A stretch of DNA of 64,000 nt, taken from NCBI GenBank assembly GCA_002839435.1, contig PGYA01000014.1:16270-80269 (forward strand). The letters run 5' to 3'. This document shows, one piece after another, positions 52,801 through 62,055 of the stretch (its first letter is position 1; every line of letters starts with the position of its first letter). The DNA is from Candidatus Riflebacteria bacterium HGW-Riflebacteria-2 (GTDB taxonomy: Bacteria; Muiribacteriota; Ozemobacteria; Ozemobacterales; Ozemobacteraceae). Made by a program: the position numbers and the translations under genes. A model generated the notes under the pieces. The model saw nothing but the letters and a program-made list of their open reading frames with translations, did no database searches and was not told the DNA's origin.

Positions 52801-53309
52801 TTTTGCACCGGGAGCTGACTTTGCAGCTGCGTAACCAGCCTGCAATCGTCAGTCGTGTCGTCGATCGGCTCATGCAGGAAACCGAGTGTCGTATTCCGGC
52901 AAAAGACCGGTTAAGCGTTCATCTCGGCCTTCTTGAAATTATCATGAACGCAATCGAGCATGGCAATCTGGGTATTGCTTACCATGAAAAGAGCGAAGCG
53001 CTCGAGGGCAGTTCGGCTGACTGGGGTAATTTGTTGAAGCAACGGATGTCTGAGTCGCCATACCGTGATCGCAGTGTGTTGATACAGTTTCAGATGGATT
53101 CAGAGTGTTGCGAATGGACGATAACTGACGATGGCGAGGGGTTTGACTGGCATAATGTTCCCGACCCGAACGATCCCGAGAATCTTCTTGCTGCGAACGG
53201 TCGCGGTATAATGCTGGCAAGGCTGAGCTTCGACGATCTCGATTATCTTGGCCGCGGCAATCAGGTGGTTTTACGCAAGAATCTGCCGCCCCTGCCGCGG
53301 CAGGACTAG
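52797..53309 (+). CDS. RsbW-like anti-sigma factor / serine kinase
   Basis: A 170-residue HATPase_c protein of the RsbW/SpoIIAB type. The N box is LGLLEIIMNAIEHGN, G1 is TDDGEGFDW and the G2-like region is GRGIMLARLSFDDLDYLG. It has no dimerisation His domain, so it should be a Ser kinase or switch protein rather than a sensor kinase. RsbW proteins sequester a sigma factor and phosphorylate a STAS antagonist; neither partner is encoded in the window. A SpoIIE phosphatase at 38013-39197 is the possible opposing enzyme. The ATG at 52797 overlaps the receiver stop (ATGA). Confidence 0.85.
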   Translation: MILHRELTLQLRNQPAIVSRVVDRLMQETECRIPAKDRLSVHLGLLEIIMNAIEHGNLGIAYHEKSEALEGSSADWGNLLKQRMSESPYRDRSVLIQFQMDSECCEWTITDDGEGFDWHNVPDPNDPENLLAANGRGIMLARLSFDDLDYLGRGNQVVLRKNLPPLPRQD

Positions 53310-53350
53310 AATTTTGCCATACATGAGTTAAATAATTAAATCTGAGAGAG

Positions 53351-53563
53351 TCCGCTTATGCCGGGCTCTCGGCAGGAGCCCAACGCTACAACTCTCACCA
53401 GACGAGAGAATTATTGGCTAGCTATGGCTTTGCGTCAACGCTGCCTGGCTCGGCCGAACTGCTCTATCCTGCGCAGTTCGACATAAGCACCTCCCTGTGC
53501 AAAAAGTTTACGCTTTTGGGATGCCTGCCTGCGCCCTTGTATGATTTTTTACTAAATGTGACA
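53351..53563 (+). repeat. Dispersed intergenic repeat, copy B
   Basis: The copy begins CCGCTTATGCCGGGCTCTCG and contains CGCTACAACTCTCACCAGAC (53384) and TTTGCGTCAACGCTGCCTGG. Relative to copy A it has an extra stretch of about 55 bp holding a hairpin (CGAACTGC 53455-53462, GCAGTTCG 53473-53480). The right edge again carries ATGTGACA (53556-53563). It sits between two convergent genes, like copy A. Confidence 0.75.
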
Positions 53564-53568
53564 GAGGA

Positions 53569-56500
53569 CTAGATTTTTATTTTTTTGTTGTTGGCGGATG
53601 ACAGAAGATGGTTGAGTGCGGCATCGAAGTCAAAGCGGCTGAGTGAGTCGCGCAGTAGCTTGACAGCGGTTTCTCCCAGCAGATTTTTAAGTGCTGCTTC
53701 GTTGATGTCGAGGTAATCCTCGGCTTCACCGTCACTTTGTGAGAGCAGATAGTGAAGCTGCTTCAGCACTCTGGCGGCAGAATTTGAGTCTACGCTGGTG
53801 GTCGTTTTCTGACTGGCAGGCTTTTGCTCGGGCTGCTTTTCGGTTTTTTCCGGGCTGATTTTGATTGCGTTGCAAATCTCAGCGACTGTTCTGGCGAAAA
53901 CAGCTTCACAATCCTGCAGGACGTCTGCAATTCCTGCAGAATCAGTGCCGGCTTTAATTCTTTTTTCGACTTCAGCTGCAATCTTCTGCAGTGCCAGGGC
54001 GCCGATGTTGCCCGCGAGTCCCTTGAGAGTGTGGATTGTGCCGTGTGCGCCTTTGCTGTCGCCGGCCGCCAGCAGTTTGCGTATTTTGTCAACGGCTCCG
54101 GTCTGTCCCTCACAAAACTTCTGCATGAGACTGGCATAAAGCTGCTGGTTGCCAGCAACCCGGCGCAAACCTGCTTTGCTGTCAAGATAGACTGTCTTTT
54201 TCTCGCTTTCCTTTTTGTCTTTGGGGATCCAGTTGCAGAGAAGATTAAAGAGCAGTTGTGGCTCGATAGGTTTGCTGATATGGCCGTTCATGCCTTCTTC
54301 GAAGCACTGTTGTTTTTCATCTTCCATGGCGTGGGCGGTCAGCGCAATGATAGGCAGTTTCTTGAAACGCGTGTCTTTTCTGAGTTCTATCGTAGCCTGG
54401 TGTCCGTCCATCACCGGCATTTGTATATCCATCAGCACCAGGTCGTATGGCAGTGGATCAGGAGCGGATCTGAGCAGCTCAAGTGCTATTTTGCCGTTGT
54501 CGGCGATGGTGACGCTAATGCCGACAGACTGCAGCAGTTCTCTGGCAATCTGCTGATTGAGGTCGTTGTCTTCGACAAGCAATACACGCAGGCCACGCAG
54601 CTTTCTGGCTATGTCGCCGTTATATGCTTCTGTAACAACATCGGTTGCGGGTGAAGTGAAAGTCTTTGCCAGTGCGGCCCACAGGTTGGATGGCGTTACC
54701 GGTTTGGGAAGAAAGGCTTTGACTCCGGCTATCTCTGCCTGATCGCGAACGTCTTCGAATTCAAAAGCCGTCACCATTATTATTGCCGGCCGGCCTACCC
54801 CGGCCGGTAAATTTTCGATCTGGCGGATAATTTCGATACCGTCCATTTCCGGCAAACGCCAGTCCATGAACGCAACCGCGAACGGATCTTCGGGGTCTGC
54901 TTTCTTCAATGCTGCGATTGCTTCTGTGCCGGAGGTGCACATTTCCACCCGCATTCCGACAGCTTCGAGCTGTTCTCCAAGAATCTGCTGGTCTACCGGA
55001 CTGTCATCGACCACCAGTACACGCATTCCTTCGATTGAGATTTTTATCGGCTGCTGGCTGGTGGAGGCAAGCTGACACCATACTTCAAAGCTGAAACTGC
55101 TGCCTCGTCCCGGTTCTGTTTTTGCCTGAATATTGCCGCCAAGCATTTCAACCAGTCGTTTGGCGAGCGCAAGACCTATGCCTGTGCCCGAAAATTGTCG
55201 GGTTGATGATTCATCAGCCTGTTTGAAAGGCTGGAAAAGCTGGTTCAGCTGTGTCTGGTTCATGCCGATTCCAGTGTCACGAACTTCGAAACGTATATTG
55301 ATCTTGTCTTCAATGCGTTCACGAACTTCGGTTCGTAGTCTGATCTGACCCTTTTCCGTGAACTTGACAGCATTGGTCAGTAATTGATGCAGAATCTGGC
55401 CGATTCTGGCCTGGTCGCCATAAAGCGTTGCGGGCAGTTCGTCATCGATCTCGGTGATGAATTCGAGTCCCTTTTTTCTGGCTTTGGCTGCAAGCTCGAT
55501 CGTATTTTTGTTCAGCAGTTCATCCATATGAAATACCGAATTTCTTACTTTCATGTTGCCGTCTTCAAGTTTTGAGAAATCGAGGATGTTGTTGATAATT
55601 TCAAGCAGCGAAAAGCCGGCCTGCTGGATTTTCTCAATGTAGTCCTTTTGCTTTTCGTTCAGATCGGTTTTCAGGCAGAGGTGTGACATGCCGATGACAG
55701 CATTCATCGGGGTGCGAATCTCGTGTGACATATTGGCGAGAAAGATGCCTTTGACTCTGGTGGCTTCTTCGAGCTTTTGTAGCGTTGTTTCAAGTTGGCA
55801 CGTTTTGTCTGCCAGTTCGGAGTTTACCTGTATCAGGGTGTCGTGCTGTCGCTGCATCTCCTGCTGATCTGCAAATATCTGCTCTGATTGTTTTGACAGC
55901 TCGATTGCCTGCCGCTGGCTTTCCTGCAGAAGAAGTCTGGTGCGCTGGTTACGCTCGAGAACCTGCAGGCTGAGCCCCAGTATCGGCAGGAGTTCTCTGA
56001 GCAGTTCTTCGTGACTGGTTTTGATGTTTGTCATGAGTGCTAATTCAATTACTGCCAGCACTTCTTCTGATGAGGAGAGAATGGGGGCTATTACCAGTTG
56101 TCCCGGCTTGCCTTCGACTACGCCGCTCCTGATTGAAATGTAATCTGGCGGCAGGTCGCAAACTACCTTGATGGTTTTATCGGCTGCACTTTGCCCGACA
56201 AGGCCTTCACCAACACGAAAACTTGCCGGGTGCGCCGGGTTGCTGATAAATCCATAACTTCCGCTCAGTTTGTAGGCATTATCAAGAGTGTCGAATATGA
56301 AAAATGCAGCAATTTGAGCTTCTATAGCCGGCGTCAGTTTTTTCAGTAATTTTTCGGCGAATTCGTCGATCTGCTCGACGTTCTGTATTTCCTGCGTGAT
56401 TTCCTGGAGCTGAGCTTTGATCCAGGATGAGCGTTGCTGTTCGCTGGCGGTTTGCTGCAGTGTCTTTATCGAGCTTGCCATGTTGCCAAGCTCATCATGG

Positions 56501-57231
56501 CGATGCTGCTCTGGTATTCTTATGTTCAAATCCCATGCGGCCAGACGGGAAATTGTATTAGTAAGATTAAGAATGGGAACGAACATTTCAAATCGCATGA
56601 ATCTGGCTATAAATACTGTCGAGATGCTGACAATGACTATGGCTATCCACAGCACGATTTTGCCCTGTTCATAGACCGTGCTGGTGTTTGTGAAAGCATT
56701 TCTGGAAAGGTGCTCATTTATCAGGCGAAGTTTTCTCGATGAATCCAGAACCTTTTGAAATGTCGTGTCGATGTTGGATTTGATATAGTTCTGAACACTT
56801 GTAAAATCGCTTCTTATTGCCATTTCGACTGCGACATCGGCATCGAGAAAAAATGCCTCAGAATCTGTCTGGAAAGTCTCAAAAGCATAGGTTAATTCTG
56901 TGGCAACAATAGCGCTTTCATATTGTCTGCAGGCCGTTGCAAAATTGGCGCGACACTCTTCGAGCATCTTTTCTATCCTGATCAGGTCTTCTGTCGAGTC
57001 ACTCAAAGCGAGTCGGGCCAGTATATATCTTGCGTTGACAATCTCTTTGGTAATATTCTCGAGTCTGGAATTGGTGGTTATTTCTTTGTAGAGGTTGCCG
57101 GTTATGGCTTCGAGCTGGTATAAAAGCCTGAGAGAAAATATTCCCAGGCCACAGAACAGTATGAAAAGGAAGATGAATGGAATATAAAGCTTCCACATCA
57201 GTGAGAGTCCGGGCAATCTATTCTTGCTCAT
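53569..57231 (-). CDS. Membrane hybrid kinase HAMP-GAF-HK-REC-REC-Hpt
   Basis: A 1220-residue multi-step phosphorelay kinase. Two membrane helices (about 13-33 and 190-210) flank a helical periplasmic sensor, followed by HAMP (215-265) and GAF (300-430). HisKA has His503 (ANMSHEIRTPMNAVIGM), then an HATPase with FSGTGIGLALAKRLVEMLGG. Two intact receivers follow (FMDWRLPEMDG, LMDIQMPVMDG), then Hpt (IHTLKGLAGNIGA). A 65-residue C-terminal tail resembles the tail of the next kinase. GGAG lies 10 nt before the ATG. It is 41 nt downstream of the PocR kinase gene and probably shares its transcript. Confidence 0.93.
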   Translation of the reverse strand: MSKNRLPGLSLMWKLYIPFIFLFILFCGLGIFSLRLLYQLEAITGNLYKEITTNSRLENITKEIVNARYILARLALSDSTEDLIRIEKMLEECRANFATACRQYESAIVATELTYAFETFQTDSEAFFLDADVAVEMAIRSDFTSVQNYIKSNIDTTFQKVLDSSRKLRLINEHLSRNAFTNTSTVYEQGKIVLWIAIVIVSISTVFIARFMRFEMFVPILNLTNTISRLAAWDLNIRIPEQHRHDELGNMASSIKTLQQTASEQQRSSWIKAQLQEITQEIQNVEQIDEFAEKLLKKLTPAIEAQIAAFFIFDTLDNAYKLSGSYGFISNPAHPASFRVGEGLVGQSAADKTIKVVCDLPPDYISIRSGVVEGKPGQLVIAPILSSSEEVLAVIELALMTNIKTSHEELLRELLPILGLSLQVLERNQRTRLLLQESQRQAIELSKQSEQIFADQQEMQRQHDTLIQVNSELADKTCQLETTLQKLEEATRVKGIFLANMSHEIRTPMNAVIGMSHLCLKTDLNEKQKDYIEKIQQAGFSLLEIINNILDFSKLEDGNMKVRNSVFHMDELLNKNTIELAAKARKKGLEFITEIDDELPATLYGDQARIGQILHQLLTNAVKFTEKGQIRLRTEVRERIEDKINIRFEVRDTGIGMNQTQLNQLFQPFKQADESSTRQFSGTGIGLALAKRLVEMLGGNIQAKTEPGRGSSFSFEVWCQLASTSQQPIKISIEGMRVLVVDDSPVDQQILGEQLEAVGMRVEMCTSGTEAIAALKKADPEDPFAVAFMDWRLPEMDGIEIIRQIENLPAGVGRPAIIMVTAFEFEDVRDQAEIAGVKAFLPKPVTPSNLWAALAKTFTSPATDVVTEAYNGDIARKLRGLRVLLVEDNDLNQQIARELLQSVGISVTIADNGKIALELLRSAPDPLPYDLVLMDIQMPVMDGHQATIELRKDTRFKKLPIIALTAHAMEDEKQQCFEEGMNGHISKPIEPQLLFNLLCNWIPKDKKESEKKTVYLDSKAGLRRVAGNQQLYASLMQKFCEGQTGAVDKIRKLLAAGDSKGAHGTIHTLKGLAGNIGALALQKIAAEVEKRIKAGTDSAGIADVLQDCEAVFARTVAEICNAIKISPEKTEKQPEQKPASQKTTTSVDSNSAARVLKQLHYLLSQSDGEAEDYLDINEAALKNLLGETAVKLLRDSLSRFDFDAALNHLLSSANNKKIKI

Positions 57232-57272
57232 GATCGGCGTTCTCCGATTTGTTCAGGTTTGTCTTGCGATTG

Positions 57273-60200
57273 TTATGAATCTGTTAACAGATTGAGAGCG
57301 TCTTCAAATTCGTAATTGCGTATCATTTCTTCAAGCTGGTCAAACTTTTCCGGCAGGCCAGATTGCAGAACTTCTCGATTTTGTTCGAGCATTACGACGG
57401 CTTCAGAGTCGGATTCGAGCAACAGCTGTCTTAGCATTTCGACGGCAGAACTCAATTCAGTCTGGTCAGGTTCTGGCGATTTCTCTGTAATGATCTGGTC
57501 GCTGATCTGAGTCAGAACCTTTTCAATTTCCTTGTGAACTCGCATGGCTTCATGTGAGGTTTCTTCGATCAGGCCGGTAAGTATGTCGGGACTGGCGCCA
57601 GATTTGCACGCCTGCTCGAGTCTGGCGGCAACTGCCTGGAGACTTGTCGCGCCAATGTTGCCGGCACTGCTTTTGAGCGAGTGCGCATAACGGGTCGTGG
57701 CTGTGCGGTCTTCATCGGTCAGGCAGGCCATGAACTGTTCGCGAAAATTGCTGTAGTTATTATAAAACCCGACCAGCATTTTCTGGTAAAGCGCGGTATT
57801 GTTGAGAAGATTGCTCAGGGCGCGTTGCGTGTCGATACCGGCAAGCTCAGGGAAAATCATGCCGGTGGTTACAGGTGGCAGTAGTGTTTTTGGCGCTTGT
57901 GTTTCTCGTGCTCGCGACTTGATCCATTGGCCCAGGATGGCGAACATGTTGCTGACGTTCAAAGGCTTGGCAATATGGTCGTTCATGCCTGAATCAATAG
58001 CTTTTTCACGGTCTCCGGTCATGACATCGGCTGTCATGGCAATTATGGGAATGTTTACCAGTTCTGGCATCTGTCTGATACGACTGCTGGCCGTGTAACC
58101 ATCCATGACCGGCATCTGGCAATCCATCAAGATTCCGTCGAAGTCTTTATCGCCTGCAAGTATGTCGAGAGACTCCTGCCCGTTTCTGGCGAGAACGACC
58201 GTTATGCCGGCCCGTTCCAGCAGTTCTATGGCCAGCTCCTGGTTCAATGCATTGTCTTCGACCAGCAACAGTCTTGCACCGGCAAGGGCTAGTGACTGCG
58301 CCATATTTGCTGGTGCTGGTACGATTGACGCCGGTGTTCTGAGCAGACCAAGAACTTCGCAAGTGGTTGCGTGAAGTTTTTCCTGAAATACCGGGCGCCC
58401 CAGCACCCTGATCGAATTTATATCAAGCTGTTCGATTGAAAAAAGAACCTTTGCCAGCTGATGGGCACTGGTGACAAGAATCATCGGGATGTCGGGAAAT
58501 GAGGAATTTCTTATTTTCAGGGCGCAGTCAACACTGTTCGTTCCAGTTGCGTCTGAGCTGGCAATTAACAAATCCGGCAATTTATCGAATTCATGTAACT
58601 CTTCAAGTCTTTTTAGCATATTGTTACAGTCTGAATGTGATTCGACCTGCATCCCTGATGTTTCCAGGCAGTGTCTTAAAATATTGCATTCGGTAGTATT
58701 TCTGGCCAGCAGTATGGCTCTTTTTTCGCCCAGGCGCGGCTGGCAGGCCTGGCGGTGCAGCAGTTGCCGCTTAATGCCAAATCTGGCGGTAAAATGAAAG
58801 GTTGTGCCCTGGCCTGGCTGGCTTTCGAACCAGATTTTGCCATTCATCCCTTCGACAAGGCTTCGTGAAATCACAAGACCGAGGCCGGTGCCGCCTGATT
58901 GTCTGTTCGCCGAACCATCGACCTGTGAGAAAGGCAGAAAGAGCTTGCTTTGTTGGGTCGTATCTATGCCAGAGCCGGTGTCTTTGACCTGGAAATGGAG
59001 CTCTGTATATGTCGGGCCTGCATTGATCTGTTCAATGGCGACAACAATTTCTCCTGAATCGGTGAATTTTACAGCGTTGCTTCCGAGGTTGGTAATGATC
59101 TGATTGAGTCGTAGAGGATCACCAAGCAACGTTGCCGGAATATCACGGGCGATGTCGAATAGCAGGTCGAGCCCCTTTTCTTCGGCTTTCAGACTGATCA
59201 TAACCGCAAAGTTGTTAAGGACGTCTTCAAGGCGAAATTCGCTTTGATCGATGCTCATTTTGCCGGCTTCGATTTTAGAAAAGTCGAGAATGTCGTTTAT
59301 GATGCCGAGAAGACTCTGGGCGGCAATGTTCACTTTTTCGATGTAATTAAGCTGTTGCGGAGTGAGTTCTGTCTGCAGGGCCAGTTGGGTCATGCCAATG
59401 ATCGCATTCATCGGCGTTCTGATTTCATGTGACATGTTGGCAAGAAAGCTCGATTTTGCCACGGTTGCGTCTTCGGCGGTCGCTTTTGCTTTTGCCAGCT
59501 TTTCTTCGTTGTTCTTTTGTTCATCGATGTCGATATGAAAGCCGATCATACGGGTTCCCTTGCCGGCCGCATTGCGTTTTACGCACTTTCCGATGGCCAG
59601 GATCCATTTCCATCTGCCTGATTTGGTCTTGAGGCGGAATTCGGCCCGATAAGTAGGACTTATGCCGTCAAGGTGATCCTGAACGTCCTGCCAGATTCTT
59701 GCCAGATCTTCTGGATGCAGTAATGCCTGCCAGCGCTCGAACCCTTGTGGATAAAGTGAGTCGAGCTCTGCGGCAGAGTAACCGAGCATTTCAGCCCAGA
59801 TTTCACTGGTATTAAGCGCCCCGGTTTCTGGTTGCCAGTCCCAGAGACCGAGCCATGCCCCCCTTATTGCGATGTCGAGGTGTTGCTGGCTTTCCTTGAG
59901 CGCCTGTTCGGCTTCTACCTGACTGGTTATATCCTGGATGACACCGTACATCTCAAGAGGTTGCTGGTTCTCGTCTCTCATCAGATCGGCAGTGGCATGT
60001 ATCCAGACAACCCTGCCATCGACAGGGCGGCGATAGGGATACACTTCGTCAAACTTTTGACTGCGACCTTCAATCAAGTCGATAAAGCTCTGATATACTT
60101 TTTTTACAATATCCGGGTCAGCTGCTTTTACATTGGGCAGCCACTCGTTCACTATGTGATAGCGCCAGTCTGGTTTTGGGAAGTCACCAAATAGCATGGC

Positions 60201-60920
60201 AGTTCGCGGACTTGAGATGTAATATTCAGAATCGTCGAAACGAATAGACCAGTAACCGGCTTTGGCCAGTTCGAATGCTTTTTCTGTGAGTGTGCTGGCT
60301 GTTTTTAATTCTTCTCCAAACTTTTTTTCGGTATGCATCTGTTTAAGCTGAAGGTTCTGGTAGGCAGTTCTGGTGAGCAATTGTGTCATCTCAGCCATGA
60401 CCCTGGCAACATTTGTCAGCATTTCCCTGGTCATTACCGGAGTCGAAGCGATACATCTTCTGTAATCTTCAATGTTAGCGCCAATTTTCACAGCATAGCT
60501 CAACAACTCTTCGTCGGTGGTTTCAGGTGTTCTGATCTGGCCGGCCTGCCATATTGCCAGCAGACGATTGCCGACTGTTATGCCGGTGCAGATGTCCCAT
60601 TTGCCACAAATCTCACATCTGACGGCAGACTTATCGGGGTCACAGCAATTGCCGGGAGGGTTGAGCATCTGGCAGTTTTTGCGGCCGATATCGGTTTTGT
60701 GAATGACATCATGGCAGAGTTCGGTGTAGCGGCTTGGTCTGGTTAACGGAGTGCCGTCAGGAAGGGTTATGATCGAAGCTATACCGAAGGCATCGGCAAA
60801 AGCATCCTGCAGTTTCTGCATTTCTTCGATGCAAAACAGGTCACTGAATTCAATATTTGCAGTATCGACAACATCTGAATGGTCTGATGTCAGGTTTTGC
60901 ACTGTCTGTTTGTCTTTCAT
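57273..60920 (-). CDS. PocR-PAS-PAS hybrid kinase with pseudo-receiver, REC and Hpt
   Basis: A 1215-residue soluble phosphorelay kinase. Residues 27-190 are a PocR ligand-sensing domain with its Cys-rich signature (GRKNCQMLN, VRCEICGKWDICTGITVGN). PAS domains are at about 225-350 and 360-475. HisKA has His498 (ANMSHEIRTPMNAIIGM). The first receiver-like region (about 745-860, AILLARNTTECNIL, LLIASSDATG) lacks the acidic pair and phospho-Asp. A second, intact receiver has LMDCQMPVMDG, and Hpt has HSLKSSAGNIGA. PocR domains are thought to bind small molecules such as diols; ligand unknown. No clear ribosome binding site is visible. It shares its C-terminal tail with the kinase at 53569. Confidence 0.92.
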   Translation of the reverse strand: MKDKQTVQNLTSDHSDVVDTANIEFSDLFCIEEMQKLQDAFADAFGIASIITLPDGTPLTRPSRYTELCHDVIHKTDIGRKNCQMLNPPGNCCDPDKSAVRCEICGKWDICTGITVGNRLLAIWQAGQIRTPETTDEELLSYAVKIGANIEDYRRCIASTPVMTREMLTNVARVMAEMTQLLTRTAYQNLQLKQMHTEKKFGEELKTASTLTEKAFELAKAGYWSIRFDDSEYYISSPRTAMLFGDFPKPDWRYHIVNEWLPNVKAADPDIVKKVYQSFIDLIEGRSQKFDEVYPYRRPVDGRVVWIHATADLMRDENQQPLEMYGVIQDITSQVEAEQALKESQQHLDIAIRGAWLGLWDWQPETGALNTSEIWAEMLGYSAAELDSLYPQGFERWQALLHPEDLARIWQDVQDHLDGISPTYRAEFRLKTKSGRWKWILAIGKCVKRNAAGKGTRMIGFHIDIDEQKNNEEKLAKAKATAEDATVAKSSFLANMSHEIRTPMNAIIGMTQLALQTELTPQQLNYIEKVNIAAQSLLGIINDILDFSKIEAGKMSIDQSEFRLEDVLNNFAVMISLKAEEKGLDLLFDIARDIPATLLGDPLRLNQIITNLGSNAVKFTDSGEIVVAIEQINAGPTYTELHFQVKDTGSGIDTTQQSKLFLPFSQVDGSANRQSGGTGLGLVISRSLVEGMNGKIWFESQPGQGTTFHFTARFGIKRQLLHRQACQPRLGEKRAILLARNTTECNILRHCLETSGMQVESHSDCNNMLKRLEELHEFDKLPDLLIASSDATGTNSVDCALKIRNSSFPDIPMILVTSAHQLAKVLFSIEQLDINSIRVLGRPVFQEKLHATTCEVLGLLRTPASIVPAPANMAQSLALAGARLLLVEDNALNQELAIELLERAGITVVLARNGQESLDILAGDKDFDGILMDCQMPVMDGYTASSRIRQMPELVNIPIIAMTADVMTGDREKAIDSGMNDHIAKPLNVSNMFAILGQWIKSRARETQAPKTLLPPVTTGMIFPELAGIDTQRALSNLLNNTALYQKMLVGFYNNYSNFREQFMACLTDEDRTATTRYAHSLKSSAGNIGATSLQAVAARLEQACKSGASPDILTGLIEETSHEAMRVHKEIEKVLTQISDQIITEKSPEPDQTELSSAVEMLRQLLLESDSEAVVMLEQNREVLQSGLPEKFDQLEEMIRNYEFEDALNLLTDS

Positions 60921-60972
60921 GTTGTTGTGTGCCTGTTTTTCGAAGTCAGCTCATAATCTTCAGAAACGCCGT

Positions 60973-62055
60973 TCATTCCAGGCGTAGCTGGTTGTTATCC
61001 ATTACCAGTTCATAGAGATCTGTATCGCTCGAGTAAGTGCCTGTTTGTGGTGTGAAGCGAGTAAAGGCATAATGATCTTTTACCTGCAGCATAGTTGCTT
61101 CGGTTACCAGAAGTCTCATGGCAGGAGCCAGGTTCTTGGTCTGGCTGGCGATTCTTACAGCATCGCCAAAAATGTCGTAGTGGAAATGTTTGCGGCCGAT
61201 AATGCAGCCGATGACACTGCCGGTATGTATGCCGATGCGAACCTTCCAGTCCTTTTGTGCGCATAGTGAACTCATTGCGAAAAAGTTAATGAAGTCAATC
61301 GCTACCTGAGTCATGATGCGGGCATGGTTTATATTGGGAACCGGCATGCCACAGGCGGCGACATAGGTATAGCTCGATGATTTGATGCGCTCAGCGCCAT
61401 GTCGAGTAGCCAGGCCATCAAGAACTGTAAACATGTCAGTTATGTCATTGGCGATCTGTTCTGCCGAATATTGTTCGGCATAAGGGCATAGTATCTCGGC
61501 AAACATCACTGTGGTCGGAGTGAAAAGTTCAGGTTCGCTGAAGCCGTTAAACTTAATGTCCTGTACAATTCTTCGCGGAAAAATGTTTCCGAGCAGCTGA
61601 TCCACCTTTTTTTTCTCTTTTTGCAGATTAAGTTGAGTGACTACGCGCGATCTGATGATGGCCGGGTGAAAAGGCTTGGAAATGTAGTCGGTGGCTCCGA
61701 GTTCGAGCCCTTCGCTTTCGTTTATGGCGTCATTGTTGCCGGTAACGAATATTATAGGTATCTGCAGTGTATCAGCATCTGTTTTGAGAATCCGGCATAC
61801 CTCGAAACCACTCATTTCGGGCATCATAATATCGAGTAGTATCAGGTCTGGATGCGGATGTCGTCGCGCAATTTCGATCGCTTTACTGCCCCTGGTTGCT
61901 GCTTTGATCTGGTAATCCCGGCCGAGAATGTTGCGAATAATCTCGATGTTTTCGGGGATGTCATCGACAGTGAGAATGCACTGCTTCTCGTCACCCCAGA
62001 ACGAGAATGGTTGAGCAGTCATGGGCAATGTTTTGTCATGTTCTTTTTCAGTCAT
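60973..62055 (-). CDS. Receiver-linked class III cyclase homologue, catalytically degenerate
   Basis: A 360-residue protein: receiver (25-145) with Asp31/Asp32 and Asp75 (LILLDIMMPEMSG), then a class III adenylate/guanylate cyclase domain (about 150-345). The metal-binding residues are altered: the first Asp is Glu187 (VMFAEILCP), and the second is Tyr229 (RIKSSSYTYVAA instead of an IGD-type motif). The transition-state Asn/Arg positions in FGDAVRIASQTKN are Arg and Gln. It therefore probably does not make cyclic nucleotide in the usual way. The stop of the upstream membrane protein overlaps its start by 8 nt, with GGAG 6 nt before the ATG. It likely works in the adjacent relay. Confidence 0.85.
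   Translation of the reverse strand: MTEKEHDKTLPMTAQPFSFWGDEKQCILTVDDIPENIEIIRNILGRDYQIKAATRGSKAIEIARRHPHPDLILLDIMMPEMSGFEVCRILKTDADTLQIPIIFVTGNNDAINESEGLELGATDYISKPFHPAIIRSRVVTQLNLQKEKKKVDQLLGNIFPRRIVQDIKFNGFSEPELFTPTTVMFAEILCPYAEQYSAEQIANDITDMFTVLDGLATRHGAERIKSSSYTYVAACGMPVPNINHARIMTQVAIDFINFFAMSSLCAQKDWKVRIGIHTGSVIGCIIGRKHFHYDIFGDAVRIASQTKNLAPAMRLLVTEATMLQVKDHYAFTRFTPQTGTYSSDTDLYELVMDNNQLRLE

Noticed and set aside
53824..54654. 276-residue open frame on the plus strand inside the HAMP-GAF hybrid kinase gene
   Set aside because: It is antisense to a clear multi-domain kinase, has no recognisable domain and no ribosome binding site; it is a frame shadow.
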